A DNA stretch of 29,550 nt from Thermoflexus sp035573655. Its GTDB lineage: Bacteria; Chloroflexota; Anaerolineae; Thermoflexales; Thermoflexaceae. The notes beneath the pieces were generated by a model that made no database searches, had not been told where the DNA came from, and saw only the letters and a list, made by a program, of their open reading frames with translations. Shown here one piece after another: positions 6,679-14,266 of the stretch. The translations under genes were made by a program, and so were the position numbers. The stretch spans positions 1 to 29,550 of the forward strand of contig DATMAC010000141.1 in NCBI GenBank assembly GCA_035573655.1, read 5' to 3'. Numbering within the stretch: the stretch's first letter is position 1; each line of letters starts with the position of its first letter.

Positions 6679-8685
6679 ATGAGTCTGCTGGGCGAAGGGT
6701 TGCTGGATCTGGCGTGGGGTCTGGGCCTGGTCGGGATGATCATCGCGTTTTACGCCGGATGGCGGAAAGAGGCCCGGTGGGCGGAGGTGGCCCGACGTAT
6801 CGGCTTGGTGATGGCGCCGCTGCTGAGCCTGACGGTCCTCATCTTGGAGATCGCCCTGCTCACCAACGATTTCCGCCTGGTCTATGTCACCCAGGTCTCC
6901 CGTCAGACCCAGCCGCTTTTCCTGAAGATCACCGCCCTCTGGGGCGGCCAGAACGGCTCTCTGCTCTTCTGGTCCTGGCTGATGAGCCTCTTCCTCTTCG
7001 CCGCGATGGCCCGGGCGGATCGGTTTCCCCGCGATTTGCTTCCTTATATGACCGGGGTACTGTTGCTGACCCAGACGTTTTTCCTCCTTCTGAACCGGTT
7101 CTTCGCCAACCCCTTCGAGACCTTCCCGGTGCCGCCCGCGGATGGGCGCGGGCTGAACCCTCTGCTTCGCCATCCGGGGATGATCGCGCATCCCCCGCTG
7201 CTCTATCTGGGGTTTGTCGGCTTCACCGTTCCCTATGCGATCACGATCGCTGCCCTGCTGGCCGGCCGGCGGGATGAAGGATGGCTTCGCCTGCTCCGGC
7301 GGTGGACCCTGGTGGCGTGGCTGTTCCTGAGCCTGGGCCTGCTGGTGGGGGCCCGCTGGGCGTACGACGTGCTGGGATGGGGGGGCTACTGGGGGTGGGA
7401 TCCCGTGGAGAACGCGGCGCTGCTCCCTTGGCTGACCGGCACCGCCTTCCTGCATTCGGTGATGGTCCAGGAGCGCCGGGGTATGCTCAAGGTGTGGACG
7501 GCGCTGCTGATCATCCTGACGTACGCCCTGGTGATCCTGGGGACGTTCATCACGCGCACCGGGGTGATCGCCTCGGTGCACGCATTCGCCCGCTCCGCCA
7601 TCGGGGTTCCCTTCTTGATCTACGTGGGGCTGGTGCTGGTGGGTTCTCTCATGCTTCTGGCGGCGCGCTGGGACGTCCTGCGGGCGGAGAACCGGATGGA
7701 GTCTTGGCTCTCGCGGGAGACCTTCTTCCTCCTGAACAACTGGCTCTTCCTGGGGATCGCCTTCGCCGTCTTCTGGGGGACGTTCTACCCGATGTTCTCG
7801 GAGCTGCTGTTCAACGAGAAGCTCACGGTAGGGCCTCCATATTACAACCAGGTGACCGGCCCGATGTTCGCCGCCCTTTATCTGCTGATGGGGGTGATCC
7901 CCTTCATCCGCTGGCGGCGGACCCCGGGGGCGTTGCTTCGTTTCTCCATCGGCTCCTCCGCTCTGGCGGCTTTGGGCGCTGGGGCCCTCGCCCGCGCGAT
8001 GGGGGTTCAGCATCCGTGGGCCCTTCTGGGATTCGGCCTGTGCGCCTTCGCGGGGTGGGGGACGTTGCTGGATTACGCGCTGGGGGTGCGGGCGCGGCAG
8101 CGGGCCACTGGGGAGCCGTGGCCTCTGGCCCTGGCGCGGCTGGTGGCCCGGAACCCTCGCCGTTACGGCGGTTATCTCGTCCACCTCGGTGTGATCTTGA
8201 TCGGGATCGGGGTGATCGGGTCTCAGTTTTACCAGCGGGAAACCCAGCGCACGCTGGGGCTGGGGGAATCCCTGGCTTTCGGCGGCTATCGTCTGGTCTA
8301 TCAGGGGATCCGGCAGTATACGCCGGCGACGGAGCCCGATGTGGTGGTGACCGAGGCCTGGGTACGGGCCTATGACCGCTCGGGCCGGTTGCTGGCGGAT
8401 CTCTATCCTTACGTGCTGCAATACGATACCGGGGAAACCCTGACGCCGCCGGCCCTGCGGGCCACCCTGAAGGAGGATCTCTATCTCCTGCTGAGCGGCT
8501 GGGTGGAGGGCGGAAACCGCGCGACGTTCAAGGTCTACATTAACCCCATGGTCTCGTGGATCTGGATCGGAGGCATGGTGCTGATCCTGGGCACGTTGGT
8601 CGCCGTGTGGCCGACGCCGGTTCCTTTGCCGGCCATCGCGGGGCTCGAGCGGCGGCCGGAGGAACAGCCCATTCCCGCTTCATAG
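6679..8685 (+). CDS. ccmF: Heme lyase subunit CcmF
   Basis: 668 aa, a usual length for CcmF. The start is an ATG after GGAGGGGAACCG. It is a polytopic membrane protein that takes heme from CcmE and, with CcmH, attaches it to CxxCH cysteines of apocytochromes. Visible hallmarks are 'ITALWGGQNGSLLFW' near residue 90, 'HPPLLYLGFVGF' near 173, and the tryptophan-rich WWD signature 'WGGYWGWDPVENAALLPW' near 235, which contacts heme. After many further helices comes a periplasmic C-terminal part ('YGGYLVHLGVILIGIGVIG', then a beta-rich stretch) and a last helix ending before residue 650. It lies in an operon with ccmE, ccmH and ccmG. Confidence 0.97.
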   Translation: MSLLGEGLLDLAWGLGLVGMIIAFYAGWRKEARWAEVARRIGLVMAPLLSLTVLILEIALLTNDFRLVYVTQVSRQTQPLFLKITALWGGQNGSLLFWSWLMSLFLFAAMARADRFPRDLLPYMTGVLLLTQTFFLLLNRFFANPFETFPVPPADGRGLNPLLRHPGMIAHPPLLYLGFVGFTVPYAITIAALLAGRRDEGWLRLLRRWTLVAWLFLSLGLLVGARWAYDVLGWGGYWGWDPVENAALLPWLTGTAFLHSVMVQERRGMLKVWTALLIILTYALVILGTFITRTGVIASVHAFARSAIGVPFLIYVGLVLVGSLMLLAARWDVLRAENRMESWLSRETFFLLNNWLFLGIAFAVFWGTFYPMFSELLFNEKLTVGPPYYNQVTGPMFAALYLLMGVIPFIRWRRTPGALLRFSIGSSALAALGAGALARAMGVQHPWALLGFGLCAFAGWGTLLDYALGVRARQRATGEPWPLALARLVARNPRRYGGYLVHLGVILIGIGVIGSQFYQRETQRTLGLGESLAFGGYRLVYQGIRQYTPATEPDVVVTEAWVRAYDRSGRLLADLYPYVLQYDTGETLTPPALRATLKEDLYLLLSGWVEGGNRATFKVYINPMVSWIWIGGMVLILGTLVAVWPTPVPLPAIAGLERRPEEQPIPAS

Positions 8686-8771
8686 AGGTTTTATGGTCTA
8701 TCAGGGAGATCGGCCCTGGAACTCAAGTAGGCAATGTGCGATGAGGCCGTGATCCAGAGGTGATCCCGAAA

Positions 8772-9260
8772 ATGCGCCGATCGGTCGTTCTCGGCCTTGC
8801 GATCTGCGTTCTCCTCATGGTTGGGGTTCTGATGACCGGGGCTCCTGCGCAGGCTCAGCCCCCCACGCCGGTCGTCCCGGATGATGAGGTCAACCGGGTG
8901 GCGAAGAACCTGTACTGCCCAGTGTGCGAGAACGTGCCGCTGGATGTATGCGACACCCCGGCATGCATCCAGTGGAAAGAGGAGATCCGGGCGATGCTGG
9001 CCGAAGGGCGGAGCGAAGCCGAGATCATCGATTTCTTCGTCACCCGCTACGGGATGCGCGTGCTGGCCGTCCCGCCGCCTCAGGGGATCGGATTGGGGGT
9101 CTGGTTGATCCCGGCCATCGGCCTCCCGGCGGCCGGGCTCTGGTTGGCCTTCCGCCTGGCCCGCTGGCGGCGCCCCTCTCCTGCCTCGGAACCCGTATCC
9201 GAGCCAGCCTCGGACGAAGCTGTCCGGGCTCTGGATCGCTGGATCCGGGAGCACTGGTGA
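8772..9260 (+). CDS. ccmH: Cytochrome c maturation protein CcmH
   Basis: 162 aa. ATG 8772 follows AGAGGTG; an in-frame GTG at 8760 is an alternative. A cleavable signal ('GAPAQAQP') is followed by the CcmH N-domain: 'LYCPVCENVPLDV' carries the redox pair Cys49/Cys52, corresponding to the LRCxxCQ motif that reduces apocytochrome heme sites, then 'EEIRAMLAEGRSEAEIIDFFVTRYG', a proline-rich 'VPPPQGIG' turn and one membrane helix. Two additional cysteines, 'CDTPAC' (Cys60/Cys65), stand where most proteobacterial proteins have a Ser-rich segment. The long TPR (CcmI-like) extension of some CcmH proteins is absent; a separate CcmI-like gene lies downstream. Confidence 0.93.
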   Translation: MRRSVVLGLAICVLLMVGVLMTGAPAQAQPPTPVVPDDEVNRVAKNLYCPVCENVPLDVCDTPACIQWKEEIRAMLAEGRSEAEIIDFFVTRYGMRVLAVPPPQGIGLGVWLIPAIGLPAAGLWLAFRLARWRRPSPASEPVSEPASDEAVRALDRWIREHW

Positions 9261-9279
9261 GTTGGTGAGGAGGAAGGGC

Positions 9280-9825
9280 ATGGCGCGATGGGGACGATGG
9301 GGCTGGTGGATCGGTTTGGGGACCGCGATCGTCTTCCTGGCTCTGCTGGGCTGGGCTTTCGTGGAGCGCGGGCGGACGGCCCCCGGCCGAGGCCCCGCGC
9401 CGGACTTCACGCTCCCGCTCTATGAGGGCTACGACGGCGGGCTCGGGATCCGGGAGTTCCGCCTGCAGGACTGGCGGGGGCATGTGGTGGTGATCAACTT
9501 CTGGGCCTCTTGGTGCAAGCCATGCGAGGAGGAAGCCCCTCTCTTGGAGGCGTTGTGGCGGAAATATCGGGATCGAGGGGTGATCTTCGTGGGGGTGGAT
9601 TACTTGGATACGCCTTCCGCGGCGTTGAACTACCTGAAGCGCTTTGATATCACCTATCCGAACGGCCTGGATGTGGGCACCCGGATCTCGCGCCAGTACC
9701 GCATCACCGGCGTCCCCGAGACGTTCGTGGTGGACCCCCGGGGTTGGGTGGTCTTCTATAAACCGGCGCCGATCCGGCCCGGTGAGCTGGAGGCGGTGAT
9801 CGACCCGCTTCTTAGTGCTCCGTGA
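9280..9825 (+). CDS. ccmG: Membrane-anchored thioredoxin (CcmG/TlpA/ResA type)
   Basis: 181 aa. The ATG at 9280 follows GAGGAGGAAGGG. One N-terminal membrane anchor (about residues 8-26) is followed by an extracytoplasmic thioredoxin fold: 'APDFTLPL' near 43, 'VVVINFWASWCKPCEEEAP' with the active-site pair Cys79/Cys82, 'FVGVDYLDTPSAALNYL', and 'ITGVPETFVVDPRG' with the cis-proline. It should keep CcmH and/or apocytochrome heme-site cysteines reduced before heme ligation. It sits 19 bp downstream of ccmH in the same operon, which supports CcmG rather than a general TlpA. Confidence 0.92.
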   Translation: MARWGRWGWWIGLGTAIVFLALLGWAFVERGRTAPGRGPAPDFTLPLYEGYDGGLGIREFRLQDWRGHVVVINFWASWCKPCEEEAPLLEALWRKYRDRGVIFVGVDYLDTPSAALNYLKRFDITYPNGLDVGTRISRQYRITGVPETFVVDPRGWVVFYKPAPIRPGELEAVIDPLLSAP

Positions 9826-9844
9826 GCAGTTTCTGGAGCTGGCG

Positions 9845-10327
9845 ATGCAATGGACAAATGAGAAGATACGGGAGTTCCTGGAGGACCTCGAGGCCCTGAT
9901 CGATTTCCACCTGGAGGAGCGCCTGAACGACGCCTTCCCATCTTGGGTGATGGCACGAGGCGGGGTCTTCCAGGGGGATATTCTTCGGATGGCCTTGGGG
10001 CCGGAGTGGAGGGTCAACTGGGCGGCGCGGGTGCGGTTTCCCGACGGATCGGAGGGCTGGGTTCTGGTCTCCGCGAGGGCAAAGGCCTGGCTTCAGACGG
10101 TTCAGGATTTCGTCCGGGAGATCTTGCGGGATCCTCAAGCGAGGGCCGCTTTGCAGGCGAAAGGGGTGGGCGATCCGATGTGGCCGGTGGTGTTCGCCAT
10201 GGCCGCGGAGGATCGGGCCCTTGAGGCCGCGATGCAGGCGGGGGTGGGCCTATTGCTGAGCCGCCAGGGCATGGTGGTGGCACCGATGTTATGGTCCCTG
10301 GAGCGAGGCGCGCCGCTGGAGGAGTAA
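9845..10327 (+). CDS. Unknown 160-aa protein in the ccm operon
   Basis: I do not recognise this protein. ATG 9845 has GGAG 6 nt upstream; a GTG at 9815 that overlaps the end of the thioredoxin gene would give 170 aa. It has no signal peptide and no membrane helix, so it is probably cytoplasmic. The N-terminal part is a charged helix ('NEKIREFLEDLEALIDFHLEERL'). The C-terminal half ('WPVVFAMAAEDRALEAAMQAGVGLLLSRQG') loosely resembles the last strands of PD-(D/E)xK-like proteins of uncertain function, but no catalytic Asp/Glu-x-Lys set was identified. Its position inside the operon may be incidental. Confidence 0.7.
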   Translation: MQWTNEKIREFLEDLEALIDFHLEERLNDAFPSWVMARGGVFQGDILRMALGPEWRVNWAARVRFPDGSEGWVLVSARAKAWLQTVQDFVREILRDPQARAALQAKGVGDPMWPVVFAMAAEDRALEAAMQAGVGLLLSRQGMVVAPMLWSLERGAPLEE

Positions 10328-10435
10328 GATCCCAAGCCTGCTCTCTATGGGGAGGGGTCTGGGGCAAGGGACGCCTGCTTGCGCTCTGATCCAGCTTACG
10401 CTGTAACTTCTGCTCAGACGTGGAGCCATAACCAG

Positions 10436-10786
10436 ATGACCGAGATCCTGGTTGCGCTGATCGTGTTGTTTGGGGTGACCGTGTTGGTTCTCGGATATAT
10501 CCTGCAACCGCTCCGGGAAGCCCGGACCGATGAGAGGATCCCCGCACGGGCTGCCCTTCAGGCCCAGTATGAGCAGGTGCTGGGCATGCTGCGGGATCTG
10601 GAAACCGATTGGCGGACCGGGAAGATCCTGGATGAGGACTATCGCGAGCTGCGCCGGCGCTACCTTCAGGAGGGCGCCGCTTTGTTGCAAGCGTTGCAGG
10701 CGGGGGAAGGGAGCGTCGATTGGGAGGCCCGGGTGGAGGCGGCGGTTCAGGCCCGCCGAGCTCAGCTCCGGAGGCATCGGCAATGA
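10436..10786 (+). CDS. CcmI-like membrane protein
   Basis: 116 aa from the ATG at 10436 (GGAG about 10 nt upstream); the frame extends to a TTG at 10379 but that part is not protein-like. An N-terminal membrane helix ('ILVALIVLFGVTVLVLGYIL') is followed by a charged helical hairpin, 'YEQVLGMLRDLETDWRTGKILDEDYRELRRRYL', the pattern seen at the start of CcmI/CycH, which presents apocytochromes to the heme lyase. The TPR domain of full CcmI is missing, so it may correspond to the CcmI-1 part only. Its stop overlaps the next start (ATGA), showing translational coupling to the diheme lipoprotein. Confidence 0.72.
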   Translation: MTEILVALIVLFGVTVLVLGYILQPLREARTDERIPARAALQAQYEQVLGMLRDLETDWRTGKILDEDYRELRRRYLQEGAALLQALQAGEGSVDWEARVEAAVQARRAQLRRHRQ

Positions 10787-12513
10787 GCCGGGATCGAGGC
10801 CCTTGGCTGATTCTCGGGCTGGCCCTATGGTTCCTGACCGGGTGCTCCCTGACGCTGGCGGCTCCCCCTCCGGCGGGGGAGATCCCGTTCCGCACCCAGC
10901 CCTGGCCCACCCCGACGCCGGCGCTTCCCCCAACCGGCCTCTCCCTGCAGACCGGCCAATCCCTCTTCCGGGAATACTGCGCCGCGTGCCACGGCTTGAG
11001 GGGCGAGGGAAATGGCCCCCAAGCGCCCTCCCTTCGAGCCCGGGTCCCGGACGCCCGGCTGGCGCTGACGGGGAGCTTGGCGACGCGCGAGGCTTCCCTC
11101 CGAGATTGGTTCCAGGTCGTCACCCAAGGCCGGATGGAGCGGGGGATGCCATCCTGGTCGAACACGTTGAGCGAACCCGAGCGCTGGGCGGTCGTGTTCT
11201 ACGCATGGTCCCTCGCCGTCCGACCGGAAGCCCTGGCGGAAGCCGGCACTCGTTACCGGGAAGCCTGTGCGGCCTGCCACGGGGAGGACGGGCGGAAGGG
11301 ACCGGCGCCCCTCGCCGATCCGGAACGGGTGCTCCAGAGCGCGCCAGCGGCTTGGATCGAGGCCCTGCAGCCGGGGCGGATCGCCGCCCACGCTGAGCTG
11401 CGCCCGCTCCCGGCGGATGTTCAGGAGGCCCTCATCGCCTATCTGCCCCAATTGGCCTTTTCCGTCGCTGACGGGGAAGCCCTGCAGCCCCCACGGCCGG
11501 TGGCCACCGCCTCGGTGAGCGGTCAGGTCCTCAACGGAACCACCGAAACGCCGGCCGCTGGGGTGACGGTCACCCTTTACGCGATGATCGAGGCCTCGCC
11601 AGTCTTTTCCCGGACGGTTCAGACAGGGACGGATGGGGCCTTCCGGTTTGAGGCGGTGCCGATCTATCCGGAGGCCGCTTATCTGCCGGTGGCGGAATGG
11701 CAGGAGGTGGCTTACCCCGCCACCCATCCGCTGACGCTGACGGCGGGCCAGGAGGTCACGCTGACCCTCATGGTTTTCGATCGGACGGCCGACCCGGGCG
11801 GCATCCGGATCGACCAGGTTCATTGGATCCTGCAGCCGCTGGCGGATCGCCTGTTGGTGACCGAAGTGTGGGTGTTTTCGAACGTGGGGTCGACCACCTA
11901 TGGCGGGGCGGGCCGGCCGGGGATGATCTTCCCCCTGCCGCCCGGGGCGACAAATCTACAGGTCACTGAAGGGGAGCTCGGGCTTCGCTACCGCCAGGAG
12001 GGCGATCGGCTGGTGGACACTGCGCCGCTCCCGCCGGGGATGGGCTATCAGGCGGCGTTCGGATATGAGATCCCGCTCGCGCAAGCGCGGACGCTCACCC
12101 TGCGCACGGTTTACCCGGTGGATCGATGGAACCTATTGATCGCAGGAGGCGCGTTGCAGGCCTCCGGTCCCGGATTGCGGGACCTCGGGATGCGCACCAT
12201 CGGCGGGACCACCTATCGCCTTTACGAAATCGATCCGCCGGCTCCCGGCGAGGCCCGAGCGATCGCGTTGCGGCCGCGCACGCCAGTTCCCTCTTGGCTG
12301 GTGCCGGCCCTCCTCGTGCTGGGCGCCGGCCTGGCGGTCGGTTCAGTGAAGCTTTGGCGGCGGCAAGCGATGGACCCCATCGACGAGATCGCCCGGCTGG
12401 ATGAGGCCTATGCGGCGGGGGAGGTCGATGAGGCGACCTACCGACGGCGGCGCGCGGCCCTGATGGCCCGGGCCCTCCGCCAGGGGCAGGGCAGGGGGAG
12501 CCGTCCTGGATAG
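10783..12513 (+). CDS. Diheme c-type cytochrome lipoprotein with Ig-like domains and CcmI/SHOCT-like tail
   Basis: 576 aa, start fixed by the ATGA overlap with the previous gene and by a lipoprotein signal (WFLTGC, Cys21). Two class-I cytochrome c domains carry CAACH at Cys66 and Cys162. The first has an 'ERGMPSW' Met ligand; the second has no obvious matching Met and shows 'IAAHAELRPLP', so its sixth ligand may be different. Residues about 240-335 form a carboxypeptidase-regulatory/Ig-like domain ('VSGQVLNGTTETPAAGVTV'), followed by a second beta-rich part, a membrane helix near 490-510 and a cytoplasmic tail 'DEIARLDEAYAAGEVDEATY' of CcmI/SHOCT character. It lies among cytochrome maturation genes. 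It may be an assembly factor or a client; neither is proven. Confidence 0.83.
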   Translation: MSRDRGPWLILGLALWFLTGCSLTLAAPPPAGEIPFRTQPWPTPTPALPPTGLSLQTGQSLFREYCAACHGLRGEGNGPQAPSLRARVPDARLALTGSLATREASLRDWFQVVTQGRMERGMPSWSNTLSEPERWAVVFYAWSLAVRPEALAEAGTRYREACAACHGEDGRKGPAPLADPERVLQSAPAAWIEALQPGRIAAHAELRPLPADVQEALIAYLPQLAFSVADGEALQPPRPVATASVSGQVLNGTTETPAAGVTVTLYAMIEASPVFSRTVQTGTDGAFRFEAVPIYPEAAYLPVAEWQEVAYPATHPLTLTAGQEVTLTLMVFDRTADPGGIRIDQVHWILQPLADRLLVTEVWVFSNVGSTTYGGAGRPGMIFPLPPGATNLQVTEGELGLRYRQEGDRLVDTAPLPPGMGYQAAFGYEIPLAQARTLTLRTVYPVDRWNLLIAGGALQASGPGLRDLGMRTIGGTTYRLYEIDPPAPGEARAIALRPRTPVPSWLVPALLVLGAGLAVGSVKLWRRQAMDPIDEIARLDEAYAAGEVDEATYRRRRAALMARALRQGQGRGSRPG

Positions 12514-12553
12514 GGAGCGGCGCTGGAGACTTTCGCGGTGTTGCGAGCCCCGT

Positions 12554-14164
12554 ATGGAACCATCGCCGGTTCTGCGGCTGGAACGGGTTTCGAAAGCCTT
12601 TGGCCCCCGCTGGGCGTTGCGGGAGGTCTCTCTCTCGGTATGGCCGGGGGAGATCGTCGCCCTGATGGGACCGAACGGGGCCGGGAAGAGCACCCTGCTT
12701 CGGGTAGCGGCCACTTTGCTGCGGCCGGCCTCCGGCGCCGTATGGGTAAGGGACCACCGCTGGCCTCCCGATGGGGCAGGGGTCCGGGCGGAAGTTGTCC
12801 TGCTGGGCCATCAGCCCTGGCTCTATCCGGATCTCACCGCGGAGGAGAACCTCCGCTTCTACCAACGGTTCTACGGCTGGCCGGAGGATCGATGGGCTTT
12901 GCGGGCGGCGCTGGAGCGGATGGGCCTGGCGGAGCGGGCCCATGAGCGGGTGCGCGGGTTCTCCCGGGGGATGCTGCAACGGTTGGCGCTGGCGCGAGCC
13001 CTCCTCGCGCCGACGCCCGTGTTGCTCCTCGATGAACCGTTCACTGGCCTCGATGTGGAGGGGCTGGAACGGGCGCGGGAGGCCGTGCGGGAGTTGGCGG
13101 CGGAGGGGCGCGCGGTGGTGATGGCGCTTCACGATCCATCCACCGCAGACCTCGCCCATCGCGTGGTGGTGTTGGTGGGCGGCCGCCTGGTCGCGGAGGG
13201 CCCCCCGGAGGCGTTTCACGAGAAAGCCCTCCGGGACCTGTATCGAGGCGGTGTGGGCCTGCCGGGATCCGTGCTCTCCCATCGGTCCGAGGGCCCGTCC
13301 GTTCGTTCGAGCCGCGCTCCGGAGAAATCCACGCGTGCCGTCGAGCGCGAGGCGGGGCGGAGCGCTGACGCGGGCGTCCTCTCCGTTCCACCGACGCAGA
13401 TCCGCGCTGCTCCCCCGACGGCTCCTTCGCCCTGGGTCTCTCCGATGGAGGACATTTCCCCTGCAGCGAGGAAGAAGGGGAACAGGTCGGGCTCTCCCTC
13501 TTCGCTTCGGCCGCTGCTGGCGTTGCTTTGGAAAGACCTGCGGGTGGAGGGGCGGGGGCGGGAGACGCTGGCCCCCTTGTTGACCCTGGCGGGGCTGAGC
13601 CTCTTCCTGTTCGGAGCGGCCTTCGAGTTGCGTCCGGACCTGGCCCGGGCCTTCGTCCCGGTTTTCCTCTGGATGCTCCTCCTGTTCGCCAGCAGCCTGG
13701 GGGTGGGGCGGATGATGGCCTCCGAGATCGATCGGGGGACGTGGGAAGGGCTCTTGATGGTGCCGGGGGATCGAAGCCTGCTGTTCTGGGGCAAGGCCGT
13801 TGTTCACGGGCTGTTGTTGGTGTTCGTCCTGGTGCTCTCTCTGGTCGCCGCGGGCGTGTTCTTCAATCTCTCCTTGTGGGATCCCGTCATCGTCGCGCTC
13901 CTGCTCCTGGGGATCGTCGGGCTGGGCGGGGTGACCACCCTGCTGGCGGCGATGGCGATGGCCACCCGGGCCCGCGAGCTGTTGCTGCCGATCCTGCTGT
14001 TTCCGGTAGCGGCCCCGCTGTTGATCGCGGGGATTCAGGGCATCCGCGCCGTTCTGGAAGCGGATCCCTCTGGGTGGGGGACCTGGGTGCAGATCATGAT
14101 CGCTTACGATCTCCTGCTCTTCACGGTCGCTTGGCTGGTGTTTGAGGAGCTGATCAGTGCGTAA
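12554..14164 (+). CDS. CcmA-CcmB fusion, ABC transporter of cytochrome c maturation
   Basis: 536 aa in one uninterrupted frame. Residues 1-225 are the ATPase CcmA: Walker A 'GPNGAGKST' near 39, signature 'GFSRGMLQRLALAR' near 135, Walker B 'VLLLDEPF' near 156, and an H-loop 'ALHDPS' near 192. A linker of about 90 residues rich in Pro, Ser and Arg follows. Residues from about 325 form CcmB, with about six membrane helices and 'LGVGRMMASEIDRGTWEGLLM' typical of that subunit. CcmA and CcmB are usually separate proteins; together they use ATP to release holo-CcmE from CcmC. An internal ATG near 13445 could give a separate CcmB, but no strong ribosome site was noted. Last gene of the operon. Confidence 0.93.
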   Translation: MEPSPVLRLERVSKAFGPRWALREVSLSVWPGEIVALMGPNGAGKSTLLRVAATLLRPASGAVWVRDHRWPPDGAGVRAEVVLLGHQPWLYPDLTAEENLRFYQRFYGWPEDRWALRAALERMGLAERAHERVRGFSRGMLQRLALARALLAPTPVLLLDEPFTGLDVEGLERAREAVRELAAEGRAVVMALHDPSTADLAHRVVVLVGGRLVAEGPPEAFHEKALRDLYRGGVGLPGSVLSHRSEGPSVRSSRAPEKSTRAVEREAGRSADAGVLSVPPTQIRAAPPTAPSPWVSPMEDISPAARKKGNRSGSPSSLRPLLALLWKDLRVEGRGRETLAPLLTLAGLSLFLFGAAFELRPDLARAFVPVFLWMLLLFASSLGVGRMMASEIDRGTWEGLLMVPGDRSLLFWGKAVVHGLLLVFVLVLSLVAAGVFFNLSLWDPVIVALLLLGIVGLGGVTTLLAAMAMATRARELLLPILLFPVAAPLLIAGIQGIRAVLEADPSGWGTWVQIMIAYDLLLFTVAWLVFEELISA

Positions 14165-14266
14165 CGCTAGGCGCGCGGCTCAGCCTCCAAAAGCCCCCCG
14201 ATATTTGAGGGCGTCCAGATCTCCGCTTAAGGGTCGTGGGCGAGCGGTGAATCGCCCGGTGAGCCC

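Noticed and set aside
6181..8421. 746-codon minus-strand open frame opposite ccmE and ccmF
   Set aside because: Composition is Gln/His/Pro/Arg-rich without any fold or motif, as expected for the antisense of high-GC genes; the plus strand encodes clear CcmE and CcmF.
12095..13807. 570-codon minus-strand open frame opposite the diheme protein end and CcmAB
   Set aside because: Spans two real genes on the other strand and has Pro/Arg/His-rich composition without motifs.
14238..14257. GGGCGA/TCGCCC hairpin as mfd terminator
   Set aside because: Only 6 bp and no T-run on either strand; too weak to list as a feature.
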